From NCBI GenBank assembly GCA_023627715.1, contig JAMAHW010000009.1:124001-188000 (forward strand): a stretch of 64,000 nucleotides of DNA, read 5' to 3'. The stretch comes from Periconia sp. R9002 (lineage: Eukaryota > Ascomycota > Dothideomycetes > Pleosporales > Periconiaceae). Within the stretch, counting starts at the first letter, position 1; the number at the start of each line of letters is the position of its first letter. The position numbers were made by a program, and so were the translations under genes. A model generated the notes under the pieces. That model saw nothing but the letters and a program-made list of their open reading frames with translations. It did not search any database and was not told where the DNA came from. This document shows positions 34,601-47,621 of the stretch, piece after piece.

Positions 34601-36316
34601 TTGGAGCTCCAAAGCTTCTGTGGCCGCCGTAGTAATGTGAAGCATGCTAAATGGGCGGGTCCGGGGAAGTACATCCGCCGCTAAGCAACGAGGCAAAATG
34701 CAGCGATCGGCTTCGGCAGCCTCACACGCCCTCACGCCCTGTCGCCAGCAAGATTTGGACAAAGGTAGATAAGTCGCTATCACCGCCAACAAGTTCGTTA
34801 GTCATGTCATGCCCAGGCTCGATCCTCCCTATGCCCCCTTTCCGATTCTCATGGCCGCGGTCATAGCTGGCCATGGATCATGAGTTTGCTGTGAGGGGGA
34901 TCCCCGCCGGTATGTGGCCATAGTTCCTGTCGAGGGCGTCACGACGGCCCGGCGCTGTCAACCATGTGGTGGAGGCTCAAATGGCAAGTACAGTACAGCA
35001 TAGCGAAGCGACGTGTATTCTGAGCCCGTAGTTAGGTAGCAAGGAGGGATTGGCGGTGTGAAGACATGCATCTTTAAGGCTGGCCGAAGAAGCGGAGTCG
35101 GCTCTAAAGGGCAAAGGCATGAGAAGTCATACCGCCTTTTATTGTGCTTTTTTCTCTTCTCGACCTCTTTTCATTGCACCGCGCTGCCGCTTGTTACATT
35201 TGCCGTACAGCGCTGCTGCTCTGTTGCCGGCGTGGACGGGATGAGCTCAGTACATGTAGCGAGCGAGCGAGGGGGTCGCCGAAGGTTGGTTGGATGACGC
35301 GATGGCAAAAAGTCGCTGGCAGTGCGAAGTTCCGCGCGCTTGTTGTAGTTTCGTCTTTCTTTTTTATTTTCTTTTTCTCCGTTACAAGGGCAGTGGCAGA
35401 GAGAGAAGGGAATGAAGCAAGAGGGGAGATAAGTTACATATGTACAGTATCTGCACAGTACCTACCTACCTTAGTAGTTACTGAGGGGCTGTCGACAGCT
35501 TGAAGCCCCGCCATCTGGTGTTGGTTAGTTGGGTGGATGCATGATTATTACAGTGGTCTACGTAGGTCCTTAGTTTGGACCAGCGGTAATAATAACAGCA
35601 GAAGCAGCGAATCTGCACGTAGGCACATGTATCTATCTACGGACATGGACCAAGGGTGGATGAAAGGCAGAATGGGACGGGATATCAGATGACACGGCCA
35701 GTCAACAACTATAAAAGAAATGTGACAGGTCGACGTCGAACAAGATTCGAATTGCTGCTTGCTTATTGCATACATACATGTACGGCGCGGGCGGACAGAA
35801 GGGCGAAATAAAACGGCGCAAAAAGGCCACAGCGGGCCTGCACGGCCGCTAAGCGTGTGCGCGCTGTTCAAGTGTGTGTCTTGTTGTCGACCCCCCAGCC
35901 ACACCCATGATCATAGTAACCCCTCCGTCGTGCCTTCCCCCCCTTCCCCTCCGTGCCTTCCCCTAAATTGTTCGCTTATTCTCGCCCGCCTTCACCTCAA
36001 TCTCACCCATTGCCCTCACTCCCACTTTCATCACAACACGCCCTCATTCATTTGCTTCCATCCTATCCTATCCTGCACTCCGTCGTCCGTCATTCGTCGC
36101 CGTGCCCGCCTCCGCCTCCCCTCCGCCTGCGATCCCTCGTCAGTGCCCGTTCCATCCTCTTATGCGAGAGCCTCGTCACCACTCGAAGGAATGCGATTCA
36201 CGCTCGATACCCTCACTCCATCCGCACTGTAACCCCCGAACTCACCCACCCGGCCCGTCTGCATAGCCTGCATTCCACTCCATCGCCAACAGATCAACCA
36301 CCTCGCCGCCGCACCT
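31684..36316. other. Long divergent intergenic region, RasGEF / C2H2 factor
   Basis: 4.6 kb separate two divergently transcribed regulatory genes. No protein gene is supported. The sequence holds CCTACC and TACCTAGGTA motifs (34237-34246, near-match at 32955-32964) and simple sequence. It ends in a pyrimidine-rich leader at about 35930-36310 before the transcription-factor ATG. Long promoters or untranslated leaders are usual for such regulators in moulds (inference). Confidence 0.5.
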
Positions 36317-39139
36317 ATGCCTGCCGCCGCCATGGCCCTGACGGCCGCCAGCAATGCCACGCCCGCTGCGCGCAAAACGGGTTCAGCGCCCGAGAAGAAG
36401 GTGAGTCCGCAATCCCATTTCCAGTCTCGCCTCTCCACCCCGCTGACCATCACGCAGTACAAATGTCAATTCTGTAATCGCGCCTTCAGCCGAAGTGAAC
36501 ATCGCAGTCGCCACGAACGGTCGCGTAAGTCTTCCACCGAACCTCGTACCATCTGCCCACTCCCCCCGCCATCATCATCCATCATCTACCTACCTTGTTT
36601 TTTGCGATGCCCTACCTAAGAATCAAAATTTCGTCCTCCAATCTTCATAAACACTACAATTTCATATCAAGTAGTGGCGAATGGATGAATACCACGCGTG
36701 GAACGTTGTCCCCTAGGCTAACTCTGTACAACAGACACAAAGGAACGCCCATTCAAATGCCACAAATGCCGAAGTACCTTTGTGCGTCGCGATTTGCTAC
36801 TCCGTCATGATCGCACAGTGTGAGTACCCTATCCACTACCATAGAGCTCGTTAGTGACAGTAGCAGACACGCAAAAGACGGCGGTGTTCCACTTACCAGC
36901 GAGGTCAAACGCCGAACCAACGCGAAAGCCCCAGAGGTCGCCTCGGCCGGCCCCTCCAAAACCGCATTGCCCGTAGATCCAAGTCCTCTGGAGCCGATCG
37001 AGGTGGACCATGATGAAATGGCGATTGAAACGGCTGCTATGCTAATGACTGATTTCCAAGCCAAGGCGGCCATGGCAAGCCAGGAGCCCGAACAGCATGA
37101 CAGCGTTCTTCCACCGACTGCTCCCTCCATGATCGACCAATCGCACGTGCAGTATACTGCACCTGGTCAAATGTCACTGCCTCAAATGCCCTGGGGCGAT
37201 GAATCGATGGTACCTGAGTCTAAAATGGGCAACGGCGCTCACGATACACACCCGGCCTTCAACAGCGCCAGCGCTCTCAGCTCTCATCCTCATCAATTGC
37301 CCCATCTTATGGAACGTCAAATGTCTGGAAGCGATGCCCTTGGACCCACTTTCCGATCGATGAATGGATCATTACCCGGCGCTGATATGGGAACGCCTGG
37401 TGCTCTCTCTCCATTTCCGGGGATGCTCGGTCCAGTGTCTCCTGTTGACTACCGCCGGTCGCCAGGTCCCACTCAGGCTTTGATGATGACAAAAGCGCCC
37501 CAGCTCGAGTCCGAAGAGCAGTGTGCAATGATTATGGAAAACGTAAAACAGTCGGATAGCGAGAATGCCCTTCTAGACACCTTCCATTTGCCACCTCTCA
37601 ACACGGTCAATCGTCTACTGAAGACGTACTTTGATCTGTTCCACCATCATCTGCCGTTTTTGCACCCTGCTACATTCCAGCCTACCAAGGTGCCTGCGCC
37701 ACTTCTTTCTGCCGTCCTATCCATCGGCGCCTTGTACATATTCGACCAGGATCAGGCGTATATGTTTCACATCGGCTCCAAAGTCCTTGTGAATCAATTC
37801 CTGCAAAACAAGGAAAACTTCAGTTCCAGGAAATGCCCTCTGTGGACAATGCAGAGCACCCTGTTGAACATGATTTTCGCGAGTTGGAGTGGCGACCCAA
37901 AGGGCCTCGAGTGGGCTTGCTCGATCAAAAGTCTGTTGGCGAATATGGTCGCTGGAAATCGATACGAGCTCAAACTTCGCTCTGAGGCCAGGGATGGGGC
38001 TTCTCCTAAGCATGAAGAATGGATTGTGGACGAGCAGTGCCGTCGTACCTACTACGCCGTCTACATCTTCTTTGGCCTTCTTACATTGACGTACAACCAT
38101 ACACCAGCCATGGGATTCAACGAATTTGATACCCTGGAGCTACCTGCCTCTGAGTCCCTCTGGACCATGGAGGTCTCTGATGAGGAGACATGGCGCGAAA
38201 GTCTGTCCACATCCAACATAATCACTTTCCGCCAAGCCCATGACAACCTATTCCAGGGTGATCAGGCTCGTTATAGCGCGTTTGCCACCCGTGTCATGAT
38301 CAATGCCTTGTTCTTGGAAGTTTGGTACCACAAGCGGAGCCCTGAAGCTCTTCAAGATGTTGTCACAGAGTACAAATTGAGGCTCGCATTGGAAACATGG
38401 GAAAAATCGCTAGAGCTTTGCGAACCCGAAACCGTTGTTGTACAATTAAGTGCACCCCACAAAGGCCACCCGCTTATCTTCAACGCCATGGCCATGTATC
38501 GAAATACCCGAACACGCTTGGTCGTTGATCTCAAGTCTGTCCAGGAAGCTCTCCGATATCATGATTCTTACGAGGTCGCGGCTGCCATGACCAACGCTCG
38601 TGACAAGGTCCACCGCTCTGAGGAAATGATCAAAGTCATCCAGGAATGTTTCGATTGCATAGAAGTCGCCGCCTCGCAGGGCATCCGCTGGGTCGCGCGT
38701 ACTTCTGCCACCAACTGGAGCATCGAACATCCTCTCACCGGCATGGACTTGATGGTCATTCTCACGCTCTGGCTTTACCGCCTAGAGCATGACGAGGAGC
38801 CCGCCTCCGAAGAAGAGCTTGCCATGTACAACAAACTGCGAAACCTTTTTGATGATGACTCTGTTGACGTATACGGTGCGAAACTGAGCTCGACCGTAGC
38901 GCGACTCTGGGGTAGTATGATTGATGAAGTAGTAGTATGGGGGTATGTATTTGTATTCCTCATCGTCTGAACTTCAACTAACAGTCTACAGCATTACTAA
39001 ACTGATGGGCGAAGCCTTCAAATTACACTCGCAAGCCCTTGTCGGTTATGAGGATGCCATGTCGGAACGCTCCGGTTCAGCCACTCCATCAATGGCTGCC
39101 AGCGGCGTTCAAGTACTAGAGATGCAGATGGCATACTAG
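36317..39139 (+). CDS. C2H2 zinc-finger transcription factor with fungal-specific domain
   Basis: Five exons give 819 aa: 36317-36400, 36458-36524, 36735-36819, 36867-38942 and 38992-39139. Only splicing assembles two complete fingers: C31-C34-H47-H51 and C59-C62-H75-H80, joined by the canonical linker HTKERPFKC and followed by RDLLLRHDRTVHAKDGG, as in ADR1/AmdX-type factors. Intron 1 (57 nt) is in frame and stop-free. Intron 2 (210 nt) is unusually long for this window. From about residue 330 a Fungal_trans region is seen (NTVNRLLKTYFDLFHHHLPFLHP, then LLSAVLSIGALY), with RRTYYAVYIFFGLL further on. The role is a nuclear DNA-binding regulator, perhaps of carbon or nitrogen source use; the target genes are unknown. 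The start has two close in-frame ATGs (MPAAAM). Confidence 0.9.
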
Positions 39140-40164
39140 TAGACTGACGCGCCATTTTTTACGACTTATGACCTTCCATTCTTGTCTCCAATTCACTAGA
39201 CTGACTTCACCTCTCTGCTTCCTCGCACCGTCTCTCCCTGAAAGAGACGTGTGCTGGAGTTTGGAGATCGGTTTCCATTTGCGGTGCATATCTGGTGCGA
39301 CGAATTCGTCCATTTCCTTTATTTCCTTCACATTTCAAGATCGGGGTAATCATGGCGCATTAGGGTGGTCAAGTCCATTCTTCTACCATCCTCCACGGTC
39401 GTGGGGCCACTCTATAATACCTTTCCTACTCTCCTTCTCATCATACCCATGGATCTTTTGCTGGAATGTTTTCTATGGCTGGCCCCATCAGCGTATCTGT
39501 TCGCCCCGGTCTTTGCCGTAGCACCCTGGCTACGAGCACAACCGCTTACTTATTTGACTCGTTTTTTTTCTTTCATTTTTCATTCTCTCATATTCGTCCT
39601 TCCCCTTGATTTTCTTGCTCTCTGTTCATTTTTCTTCTGCTAATTTGTTGCACTTTTTCTTGATGGTTGGTTTCTCACTACATATACCACTATAGCTTGA
39701 TTCCGTTTGTCATGGTAAGAAAGGCGATGGCGAGAGTGGTCGGGGAGAAGCTACCGGTATATTGGTTGCGTTGCGGTTTAAAATAATTCTGTATAAATAC
39801 AATCTGATTTGAGGCCTGATACACTTCCCTACCATCAGTGCTTGAGTGCCTAATGGTTTCTACCACCTGGTGCCCGCATGGGTATCGCACATGGCAGTGC
39901 CAAGATTTACAGTGCCAAGCCACGCTAAGTCTGCACCTTCGAAATTTCGAGCGAAAAAGTTCACAGGCTGCAAGCTTCCACGGTGCACAGCTATTGAGGA
40001 TAGCAACGCTGTCAATTCCCCATTTTTACTGCCTCATAATTTACCTGTGGTATTACAGCCTTTCGATACTTGGATAAAGCGCAATATCCTACCATTCTGC
40101 GTCTGTCTCCCATTAGCATTCGCTACCAAACCCAGTCGCCCAATCTTCCTAAACCACCGTCACT
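39140..40164. other. Intergenic between C2H2 factor and NHP2
   Basis: T-rich 3' flank, then the NHP2 promoter. No gene seen. Confidence 0.5.
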
Positions 40165-40934
40165 ATGGGCAAAGACGCTACCGAGAAGAAGCTGAAGAAG
40201 GACAAGAAGGAGAAGAAGGAAAGGCGACAGTCAGACATTGATGGTGTCAAGAAAAGCAAGAAGGAAAAGAAGTCGAAGCTCAATGGCGATGTCGACGTTG
40301 AAATGACCGATGCGCTCGAAGCGGAACTTCAAAAAGAGCCCGAGGAAAGCGCTGTTAAGCTTGTCGATGCCCCAGCAACTGCGCTGGTGCCCTTTGCCGA
40401 ACCTCTTGCTCAGGATGCGAAGGAGGTCAAGAAGGTGTTGAGGACCGTAAAGAAGTGTAAGTTTACCAGCCTATCATCCGATCTTCGGGACGGGGCAGAG
40501 AACACCATGATTCAACGAGGGTTGGGCTAACGTCGTTTTTGTTTTCTGCAGCTGCTAAGAACAAGACTCTCCGTCGCGGTGTCAAGGAAGTCGTAAAATA
40601 CTTGCGCAAATCTCCCACCAATGCACCCTCTTCCTCAGACATCTCCAACCCCTCCGCCGTTGTCATCATCGCCGCCGACATCTCGCCCATGGACGTCATC
40701 TCCCACATCCCCGTGCTGTGCGAAGATCACAACATCCCCTACCTCTTCGTCAAATCGCGCGTCGAACTCGGCGAGGCCAGCGCAACCAAGCGACCCACCA
40801 GCGTGGTATTGGTCGCCAAGGAAAGGAGCAAGAAGGGCAAGGATATGACTGCAGAGGAGAAGGAGGAGTGGGACGAGGCATGGGAAAACATCAGGAGCAT
40901 CGTGGTCAAGGCCAGCAAGACAGTGAGAAAGTAG
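40165..40934 (+). CDS. NHP2: NHP2, H/ACA snoRNP L7Ae-family subunit
   Basis: Two exons, 40165-40456 and 40552-40934, give 224 aa. The 95-nt intron has a GTAAGT donor, a GGCTAAC branch and a TCTGCAG acceptor, and the junction makes the Ser of KKSAKNKTL. Residues 1-95 are a Lys/Glu/Asp-rich extension, longer than in the yeast protein. The L7Ae domain fills about 98-215: NKTLRRGVKEVVKYLRKS, VVIIAADISPMDVISHIPVLCE, then NIPYLFVKSRVELGEA. The I-x-A-D-I-S-P-MD-x-x-x-H-x-P-x-L-C-E block is diagnostic for NHP2-like proteins. It binds H/ACA guide RNAs for pseudouridylation and rRNA processing in the nucleolus. The start is the ATG at 40165 in context CACTATGGG. Confidence 0.95.
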
Positions 40935-43900
40935 AGAGCGGAAAGGAGACCAAGGAAAAATCAATGCATCCTACGGATCTGTCGCGCGTGTGCGACTGTT
41001 TCTCAACCGGTGGGGAATAACTATGGCGTTCTGGCGTCTTTCTTCTCTCTCTCCTTGCTCCATTGTGCGGCTTCGCGAAATCGGGGTCGAGCGTGTCGTT
41101 TGAATGGCGGGATTTCAAGAATCTCTGTAAAATTCAATGCTTTTTTGGGAAATAGGCGAATGAAATGAAAACTTATCTACGTATATTTTCTTCAGTTCGT
41201 GATGGGGTTGTATCGTCTCTCGAACCGGGCTTTCGGTTACAAAGTGAAACCCCCCCAAAAAATATCCAAATTCATATACAGAACAACCATATAAAAACTC
41301 CACAGAACCCTAACAGCCATGCCTGTCCCGCCCACAATACTCACACACGACACATTTGCAAAAGAAAAAAGTCACAATGTGGACTCGTGATGCTCTATCA
41401 TCGATTTCTCGACATATCCATAGGTAAGTACATAAGCAAATGTCTAGGTGTACGGCGTATCTGATTTCTTCCAACCACTCCACCCTCCATTACATTCCCA
41501 TCTACGATCCTGTATCTCTCATTATCTCCCACCTCGACATACTATACCGGATATACGCACACATCGAACACTTTATTTGTTGGCTTGATTGTTCACGTGT
41601 TTGCGTTTATATTCTACCTACATACACATTACCTCGGTATATCGATGTGAATACAAAAAAAATGAACATCAACACGGCCCCCAAACTCCCACACTTCTAT
41701 CGATCTGGACAAGAAACACGTGCACTCACGCATTCTTACACACAGTCTCTCTCAGCAACAGCAGCAGCGGTAGCAGCTACTGACTCACACAAGCAAAGTG
41801 TCGCTCACTCACTTACCTACTCACTCACTCCAAGGGTTTACTAAAGGATGGGAAATTTGGGGGTTTGTTTTCTCTCAAGCAAAAAAAAAAGGGGGAACTG
41901 TAGAAAATCATGCATAACACTCAGTATCCTTAGTATCCATCTCATTTCGTAAGCTCCTTCCCCAATCAATGAGATCTCTACGTCATGTGTGTGTATGTGG
42001 TGCGGATGAACCCGTCCTACCTACCTACCTACCTTGCCAGGATACCATTTGACAACTTCTCGAGATGGCACAGGAAATGTGTGGTATATTGTGCAGTGAC
42101 GTGGTATCGAACGGCTTCTACATATCCTTATGTCGAAGTCAGTTCGTGAAACACAAAAAACCACTGCTCCCCCTTCCAAATCTCCTTCCCACTCAGCGTG
42201 TACGTTATTGCGCCGGCGTCACCGCAGGTCTCAATCGAGCATGACTGCGACCTGGGTCATATGGTTATTGATACTGAGTATCGATACATACATACCGTAT
42301 CTCACTACCAGTTTATCATTTCGCAAGCTCTGAAGTTGCTTCACTGGAATATTCGGTTAGGTATCAATGATAGTAAGTAAACCAGGGACGAAGTTGTTGG
42401 AAGGGTTTGGGGATTCTGCTTCCCATGCGACAATGATTTTTTCTGTTCATAGTGGGTTCGAAGACGGTCGCATGACCGGTGTTTTTCTTTTTCGTTGATA
42501 TGAGCAGATGCCATCGCGGGCCGGCGTATCCCTTCGTGGGTGCAGTGCACGTTATGCGAAATAGCCACCTCGTTACATTTGAGACTATAGATTTGGATTT
42601 GGGGGGGCGTTGAGGGTGGTGTACTACGTCGGATATTTTCATGAGACGGCCCATCTCGGAAAGGCTAAGCTGCGAAAATTTCGGATGCGTTGGGAGAGGT
42701 TTTGGGAACTCGGAGGGGATGTATGTAAGTCAAATGGGTTCGGCGCGATGTGAGCGGAATAAGGAGGCCGTAGAGGTGGAGAGAATGTGTCATTAATTGT
42801 TTCCTCGTTCGAAGTGCGTTGATTGCTTTCCGCGATATAAACCTAAACGTGAGCGATGGTTTGTGACGGAGAGGTGGTGGGAATGGGATTTGCAGAGGAT
42901 CGGGCGCCGGTTCCCGCACGCTGGGCGACCTTTCATTGTATCACCGACTTCCTGGAGTATTTCTCTCTTTCAAGCTCTTGATGGTATTCGGATGGCCAAT
43001 GCGTACTTTGACTGATTCTTTCATGGGAAAAGCCTATCGTACTGAGAGTGTGGAGCACTACGTGATATGCATGCTCTAGATCTTGCTGATTATCCTGTTA
43101 CGGAATGTGATACACTCACCATCATCAGTAATAAGGATGAAACCGTCCTGAGAATAAGCATTTTCGTTCAGGGTCATGCAAAGTTGAGGTCTGTCATTTC
43201 TTCTCTCCATAGTATTGAAGCAGTGAAGTTGTACTGAGGGAAGATTGTTCGAGTAAACCAAAAGTGTTCGAAAGGGCACTGAATCTCGCCCCTACCATGA
43301 ATATGTACAGCGAGCTAAAGATATCGCCTGAACTTGAATAGATTGGTAAGAATCTCTATTTGTGTTCATTGCTAAAGATGACCTGCTATGACCACCTTGA
43401 GGTCAGCGTCTATTTGGATGCTGACGCTTTCGAAGTTTATTAACCCTCACGCTCGTATTCAGCTACTACGACTCGTCTAGCAGATGCTGATGCTGATTTT
43501 TAGCACGCGGTAGAGCGGACTAGAATGACAGATGCAGGTCCAACATGAGTACGCGACCAATAATAGATGATTCTTGGTAGGTTGGCGCTTGGGGTTGCTC
43601 AGCCCTCCAGCAAGCGCCACACGCCGCTAAGTTTAACAGCGGAACCTCGCTTTCCGTTACGCCTCACAGAAATGGTACTACCACGACCACAGCAACGCTA
43701 GGGCATCGCCCCCGTGCTGACAACGGTCATCCATATTCCCGATCAGTCTGGAAAACAATCTGGTGATGACACTATCATGCACACCGGACCTGGCGCATTC
43801 CGTGAGGCGTCGCCAGAAACAAGTCGATGTTGGCTAGCCACTCTTGCTGACGACAACCTCTGCGATGGCTTTTTGTATCCCGAAGCTCGAAGGCTCGTGC

Positions 43901-44063
43901 AGGAAATGGTAAGAATACAAATATGAAGGTGTCCCACCACGAATGTAGAATCCAGTTCAGCAACTCAAGTACCAAAAAGTCCAGTTTTGTCTTTTATCTT
44001 TCCATATTTCTTTGTTTTCTAATCCACCTTCTTTCTAAAACGCATTAAACACTCTCGCTCACC
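40935..44063. other. Intergenic, 3.1 kb, no gene supported
   Basis: NHP2 3' flank, then simple sequence including CTCA and CAG-like runs near 41735-41835 and CCTACC repeats at about 42019-42035. All frames are short. The last 80 bases are a T/C-rich leader to the cupredoxin ATG. Confidence 0.5.
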
Positions 44064-44880
44064 ATGGTTTCCTCAACCCTCTTTGCTGCTGCCATGGGCG
44101 CCCTCCCTCTGGCTTTTGCTACGCCTTCGTACCCGGTCGCCAACGGTACCTCTACCTACACCTCCTACGCACCTTCTGGCACTGGCAGCTCCAAGCCGGC
44201 TGCCCAGACGATACACGTCGGTGAGAACGGCTTCAAGTTCACCCCCGACAGCGTCAACGTAAAGGTTGGCGAGCAGGTCGTCTTCGAGTTCTTCCCCAAG
44301 AACCACGCCGTGGTTCAGGCCGACTTCAAGACCCCTTGCTTTCCCAACAATGGCATCAACTCTGGTTTCATTCCCTCCCCTGCGGGACGTGCCGTAAGTT
44401 ATACGCTCATACTACACATAATAATAGTGACTAACGTAACTATAGAACAAGACTTTCACCATCACTGTCAAGGATGACAAGCCTATCTGGCTTTACTGCC
44501 CCCAGAACATGCCTGTGTAAGTTTCTTATTGTCCTCCACTTTCCATCGTTTGCTTTTTCTAACCGCGCTTTAGACCTCACTGCGCTGCTGGCATGGTTGC
44601 CGTTATTAACCCTCCTACCTCCGGTCCCAACACCCTTGATGCTTTCAGGGCTGCCGCAGCTAAGACCAACTCTACCGGCTCCGTTGCTCCCGACGGTGGA
44701 CCTACTGGCGGCGAGATCGGTACTCCTGGTGCTCCTGGCTCTGGCTCCGGCTCCGGCTCCGGTGCTCCTGGTTCTGGACCCAACGGAAGCTCGCCTTCTC
44801 CTTCCCCGGGCGCTGCAAGCTCTGTTGTTGTCAGTGGATTGCTCAGTGTTGTGGCTTTCTCCGCTGCCCTGTTCCTGTAA
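44064..44880 (+). CDS. Extracellular cupredoxin, probably GPI-anchored
   Basis: Three exons, 44064-44393, 44446-44516 and 44574-44880, give 235 aa. The start sits in a perfect context (CACCATGG). Signal peptide: MVSSTLFAAAMGALPLAFA. A plastocyanin-like domain at about 47-150 keeps a full type-1 copper site: His81 (KNHAVVQ), Cys128 (LYCPQ), His136 and Met141 (PHCAAGM). Splicing both introns (52 and 57 nt; GTAAGT donors) is what joins these ligands. A Gly/Ser/Pro-rich linker follows, then the hydrophobic end SVVVSGLLSVVAFSAALFL, as in GPI signals. The family is the fungal extracellular serine-rich cupredoxins; their redox or copper role at the cell surface is poorly known. It is convergent with the tannase gene. 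Confidence 0.9.
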
Positions 44881-45313
44881 AAGTCTGACGAGGAGCTGAG
44901 TCGGGGCGGGCATCTGCTGGTTTTGGTCTAGGGTCTCTGTGTATCATATTCTCTCTATGCGAGCATGAGGTCATGCTCCATTAGATACCTTAGTAGTAAT
45001 ATTTAGATTTATACGAATCTGCACTTGTGATTACTAGTATTCTCTTGAAAGCAATTTTGTGTTGGGCCCAGACAAAGTTAATAGATCAATGAGGAAGTAA
45101 CAAAAAGCTAGTCCTGGTATAGGAATGGCTGATGGGCTTGCGATGGGAAAGTGGCTTGCGACTTGTCGCCTCGTTATGGATTGCTGATTCAATAGCTAGC
45201 CTATTAGATTGCAGTTGAAGCACGGATGACTACACAGTTCTATAGCCACCGCTATTCAGCCAAATGTCATGGCGTTTGATTGAGTTCGCTGTCTTCTCTC
45301 TTCTAGTACCCTT
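44881..45313. terminator. Convergent 3' ends of cupredoxin and tannase genes
   Basis: 433 bp between two convergent stop codons, so both transcripts should end here. It is AT-rich and has no coding frame of note. No exact poly(A) site can be read. Confidence 0.35.
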
Positions 45314-46955
45314 TCATTCCTTCTCCACACACTCCCAGCCACATTCATCTGTTCCGTTCTTTGTGCCCTTGTAGACGTTGACCAAGGGGACCTTACAATG
45401 CTTCCTTTTGAATGCAACATCTCCACCTATGACATCGTTGACATATTTCGTACCCCTTACAAATTCTGGAGCTTTTCCCTCCTCTACCCATTCCACAATC
45501 CGTGTGATCAGATTATCCTCCGCATCAAGCCCCGAGATATGATCACCATCTTGGCCCAATACATTTGTTCCAGGACCTCCAAAACAGTGCTCAACGCCAC
45601 TGACACGGAAGTAACGATAGAACCCATCGAGTTCAGCAGTCGTGGCGTTGAAAAAATTCTGAACACTACCGTAGTATGTGTCTGATACACCAGTGCTTAA
45701 AAGGGGGTCGGCGGTTCCGTGCCAATGGAGCACCTTGCCGTCGCGCTCACGGAAGGCGGTGATGTTAGGGCTATTTGCTAAAAAGCCCCCTGCATCCATC
45801 TTTACGGCGTTGTAGCCATCCTCCAGCGTGAAAGTGGTGGGGTCCCAGTTTATATCGTTATAAACCATGTAGCGGAAAATCTCAGGAATCCAAGAGACCA
45901 CAAAGTTGAGGTAAACAGATGTGAATAGCTCCGTTTCAAAGCCATGGAATTGTCCGGTAGGGTGGAGGATAGTACCGTTGTAGATGATGGGTGCGAAAAA
46001 CTGTTTGGCGATGGCGATTTGGCCGTCCGTGAAGCAAGGCGATGTCAAGTTTCTGTCACAAGACACGGCGGACCAGTCGAATTTACAAGCTCGTGGGTCT
46101 TCGATGATGCCATCATGAGCGCCATCTAGACCATCGCATTGCTGGAGGGCGGCAGCTTTTACAGCTCCCCACTGTTGCAAGGTGATCGGACTATTGTTGA
46201 GCGATTGACCGAGCGCCGCGTAAATCGAGCCGAAATAAGTGAGATGGCGATAGAAATCGAAGGCGGGAGCTCCTACAACGACACCATCGAAGGCATCAGG
46301 CTTGGTCTGCACCACCTTCCAACCCTCTCTTCCTCCTGCCGAGCAGCCCACGTAGTAGCTTTTGCCCACGTCCGTTTGATAAAACTGCTTTGCAATGGAT
46401 TTTCCGACGACGGTGGAAACGTATACAGATCGCCAGGAATTGTCTGTCAGCACTTCAGGTTGGTTGTAGAAGGCACCTCCTGAGGTTCCGTTGTGGCCTC
46501 CGTTAGCTCCAACTCCAACAAAATTCTGCGAGGCGCCGTATGCAATTGTCGAATAGCCAATACCTATTTACTTGGTTAAAATTGACACAGATAGCGAGGC
46601 TGATGAACATACATCCGCCTAGACCACCATTTCCAGTATTCAATAGGCGGCCTTTCCATCCCTCTGGTAACCATACTTCGACATAGATCTCGCTTGAGTT
46701 TGTAGTCGCGACCTTGAGATTGAATCTGCAAAAGCCGACTTCAATGGAGGCGTATTGGGAAGAGGAGCAGGTTGTGTTTTGAGATATGTCGACCTGTGCC
46801 TTAGGCGGGTAATACTGGGCTATATTGATAACGAAGGGATAGTCGAGTTCGATGGAATCTGCAAGACCTGCACATTTGTCTTGGAAGTTGTTGGACGCAT
46901 ATGCTGACGCTCCTGCAATCGCAAGGCTCAATAGTGAAAGAGTTTGAAAATGCAT
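45314..46955 (-). CDS. Tannase/feruloyl esterase, secreted
   Basis: Two exons, 46613-46955 and 45314-46563, give 530 aa. The 49-nt intron (GTATGT donor, AAATAG acceptor) splits a Cys codon and restores GNGGLGGCIGYSTIAYGAS and GANGGHNGTSGG, conserved in this family. Signal peptide: MHFQTLSLLSLAIAGASA. The catalytic set CS-D-HC is intact: Gly-Cys-Ser-Ala-Gly-Gly with Ser189, Asp near 400 (GTADPLLS) and His near 438 (VEHCFGG). The paired cysteines next to Ser and His form the family's disulfide. Several N-glycosylation sequons are present. Members hydrolyse ester bonds of gallotannins or feruloylated plant polysaccharides; which of the two cannot be told from sequence alone. A TATA-like box lies about 60 bp upstream of the start codon. 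Confidence 0.93.
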
Positions 46956-47016
46956 CTGGACGAAAGCAATGGAAAGCCGAGGTGATCGTTGGAAGCAATC
47001 AAGAAATTTCTACTTC

Positions 47017-47024
47017 AATTTATA
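47017..47024 (-). promoter_or_regulatory. TATA-like box of the tannase gene
   Basis: TATAAATT on the minus strand, about 62 bp upstream of the tannase ATG. Position and sequence fit a TATA-type promoter, which suggests an inducible gene (inference). Confidence 0.5.
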
Positions 47025-47594
47025 GTACCTGAGAGATTTGTATGAATCGATGAGGCTCGGAAACCCATTCGTGTGATTCGCTGGATATCGGTAGGCGGGG
47101 TGTTCGGATCTGACCCCTGACAGTTCACAAGGCAACCACGGTCTTACCCTGAGTAAATGCGATCTCTTTTTGGGAAAAGAAAAGTGGACTAATTCGGATA
47201 ATAATCTGTACACTCAGGTAAGATAGCAACACAACACCTTCTCGTATCGGCAGTCGTGGTTCATTTTAAAAGCATGTCCATTGGATTATGACGTGAATGA
47301 TATGAAAGTTTAAATGCTTGAGTGGGGTTACAACGTAAAAGAAGTCGCACTAGTAGCCATTTTTGCAGCCTTTGAAATTCTTGTTGTGATAATCCTACAT
47401 GCACATGTGCACTTGAATCCAGGCAGCCGCGCCCGGAAGGCCTGGTACGGTGTACCAGACCATCAGTCCAGGCCTGCCTGTTCGTATAACTCCTTCAATC
47501 GCCCTTCGATGGGTGGTTATTCCTAGGTGTTGAGATGTGGTGACGTTCACCATTTCTCACAACTTTTTTTTCTGATTTTTTTTGGGGTGCGCGC

Positions 47595-47620
47595 GCGCTA
47601 AGCTCCTTGGAGCTTAGCGC
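47595..47620. repeat. Perfect 12-bp inverted repeat, 2-nt loop
   Basis: Arms GCGCTAAGCTCC and GGAGCTTAGCGC are separated by TT. It could extrude as a cruciform or be a dyad binding site. It lies 1 bp from the next palindrome. Confidence 0.85.
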
Positions 47621-47621
47621 C

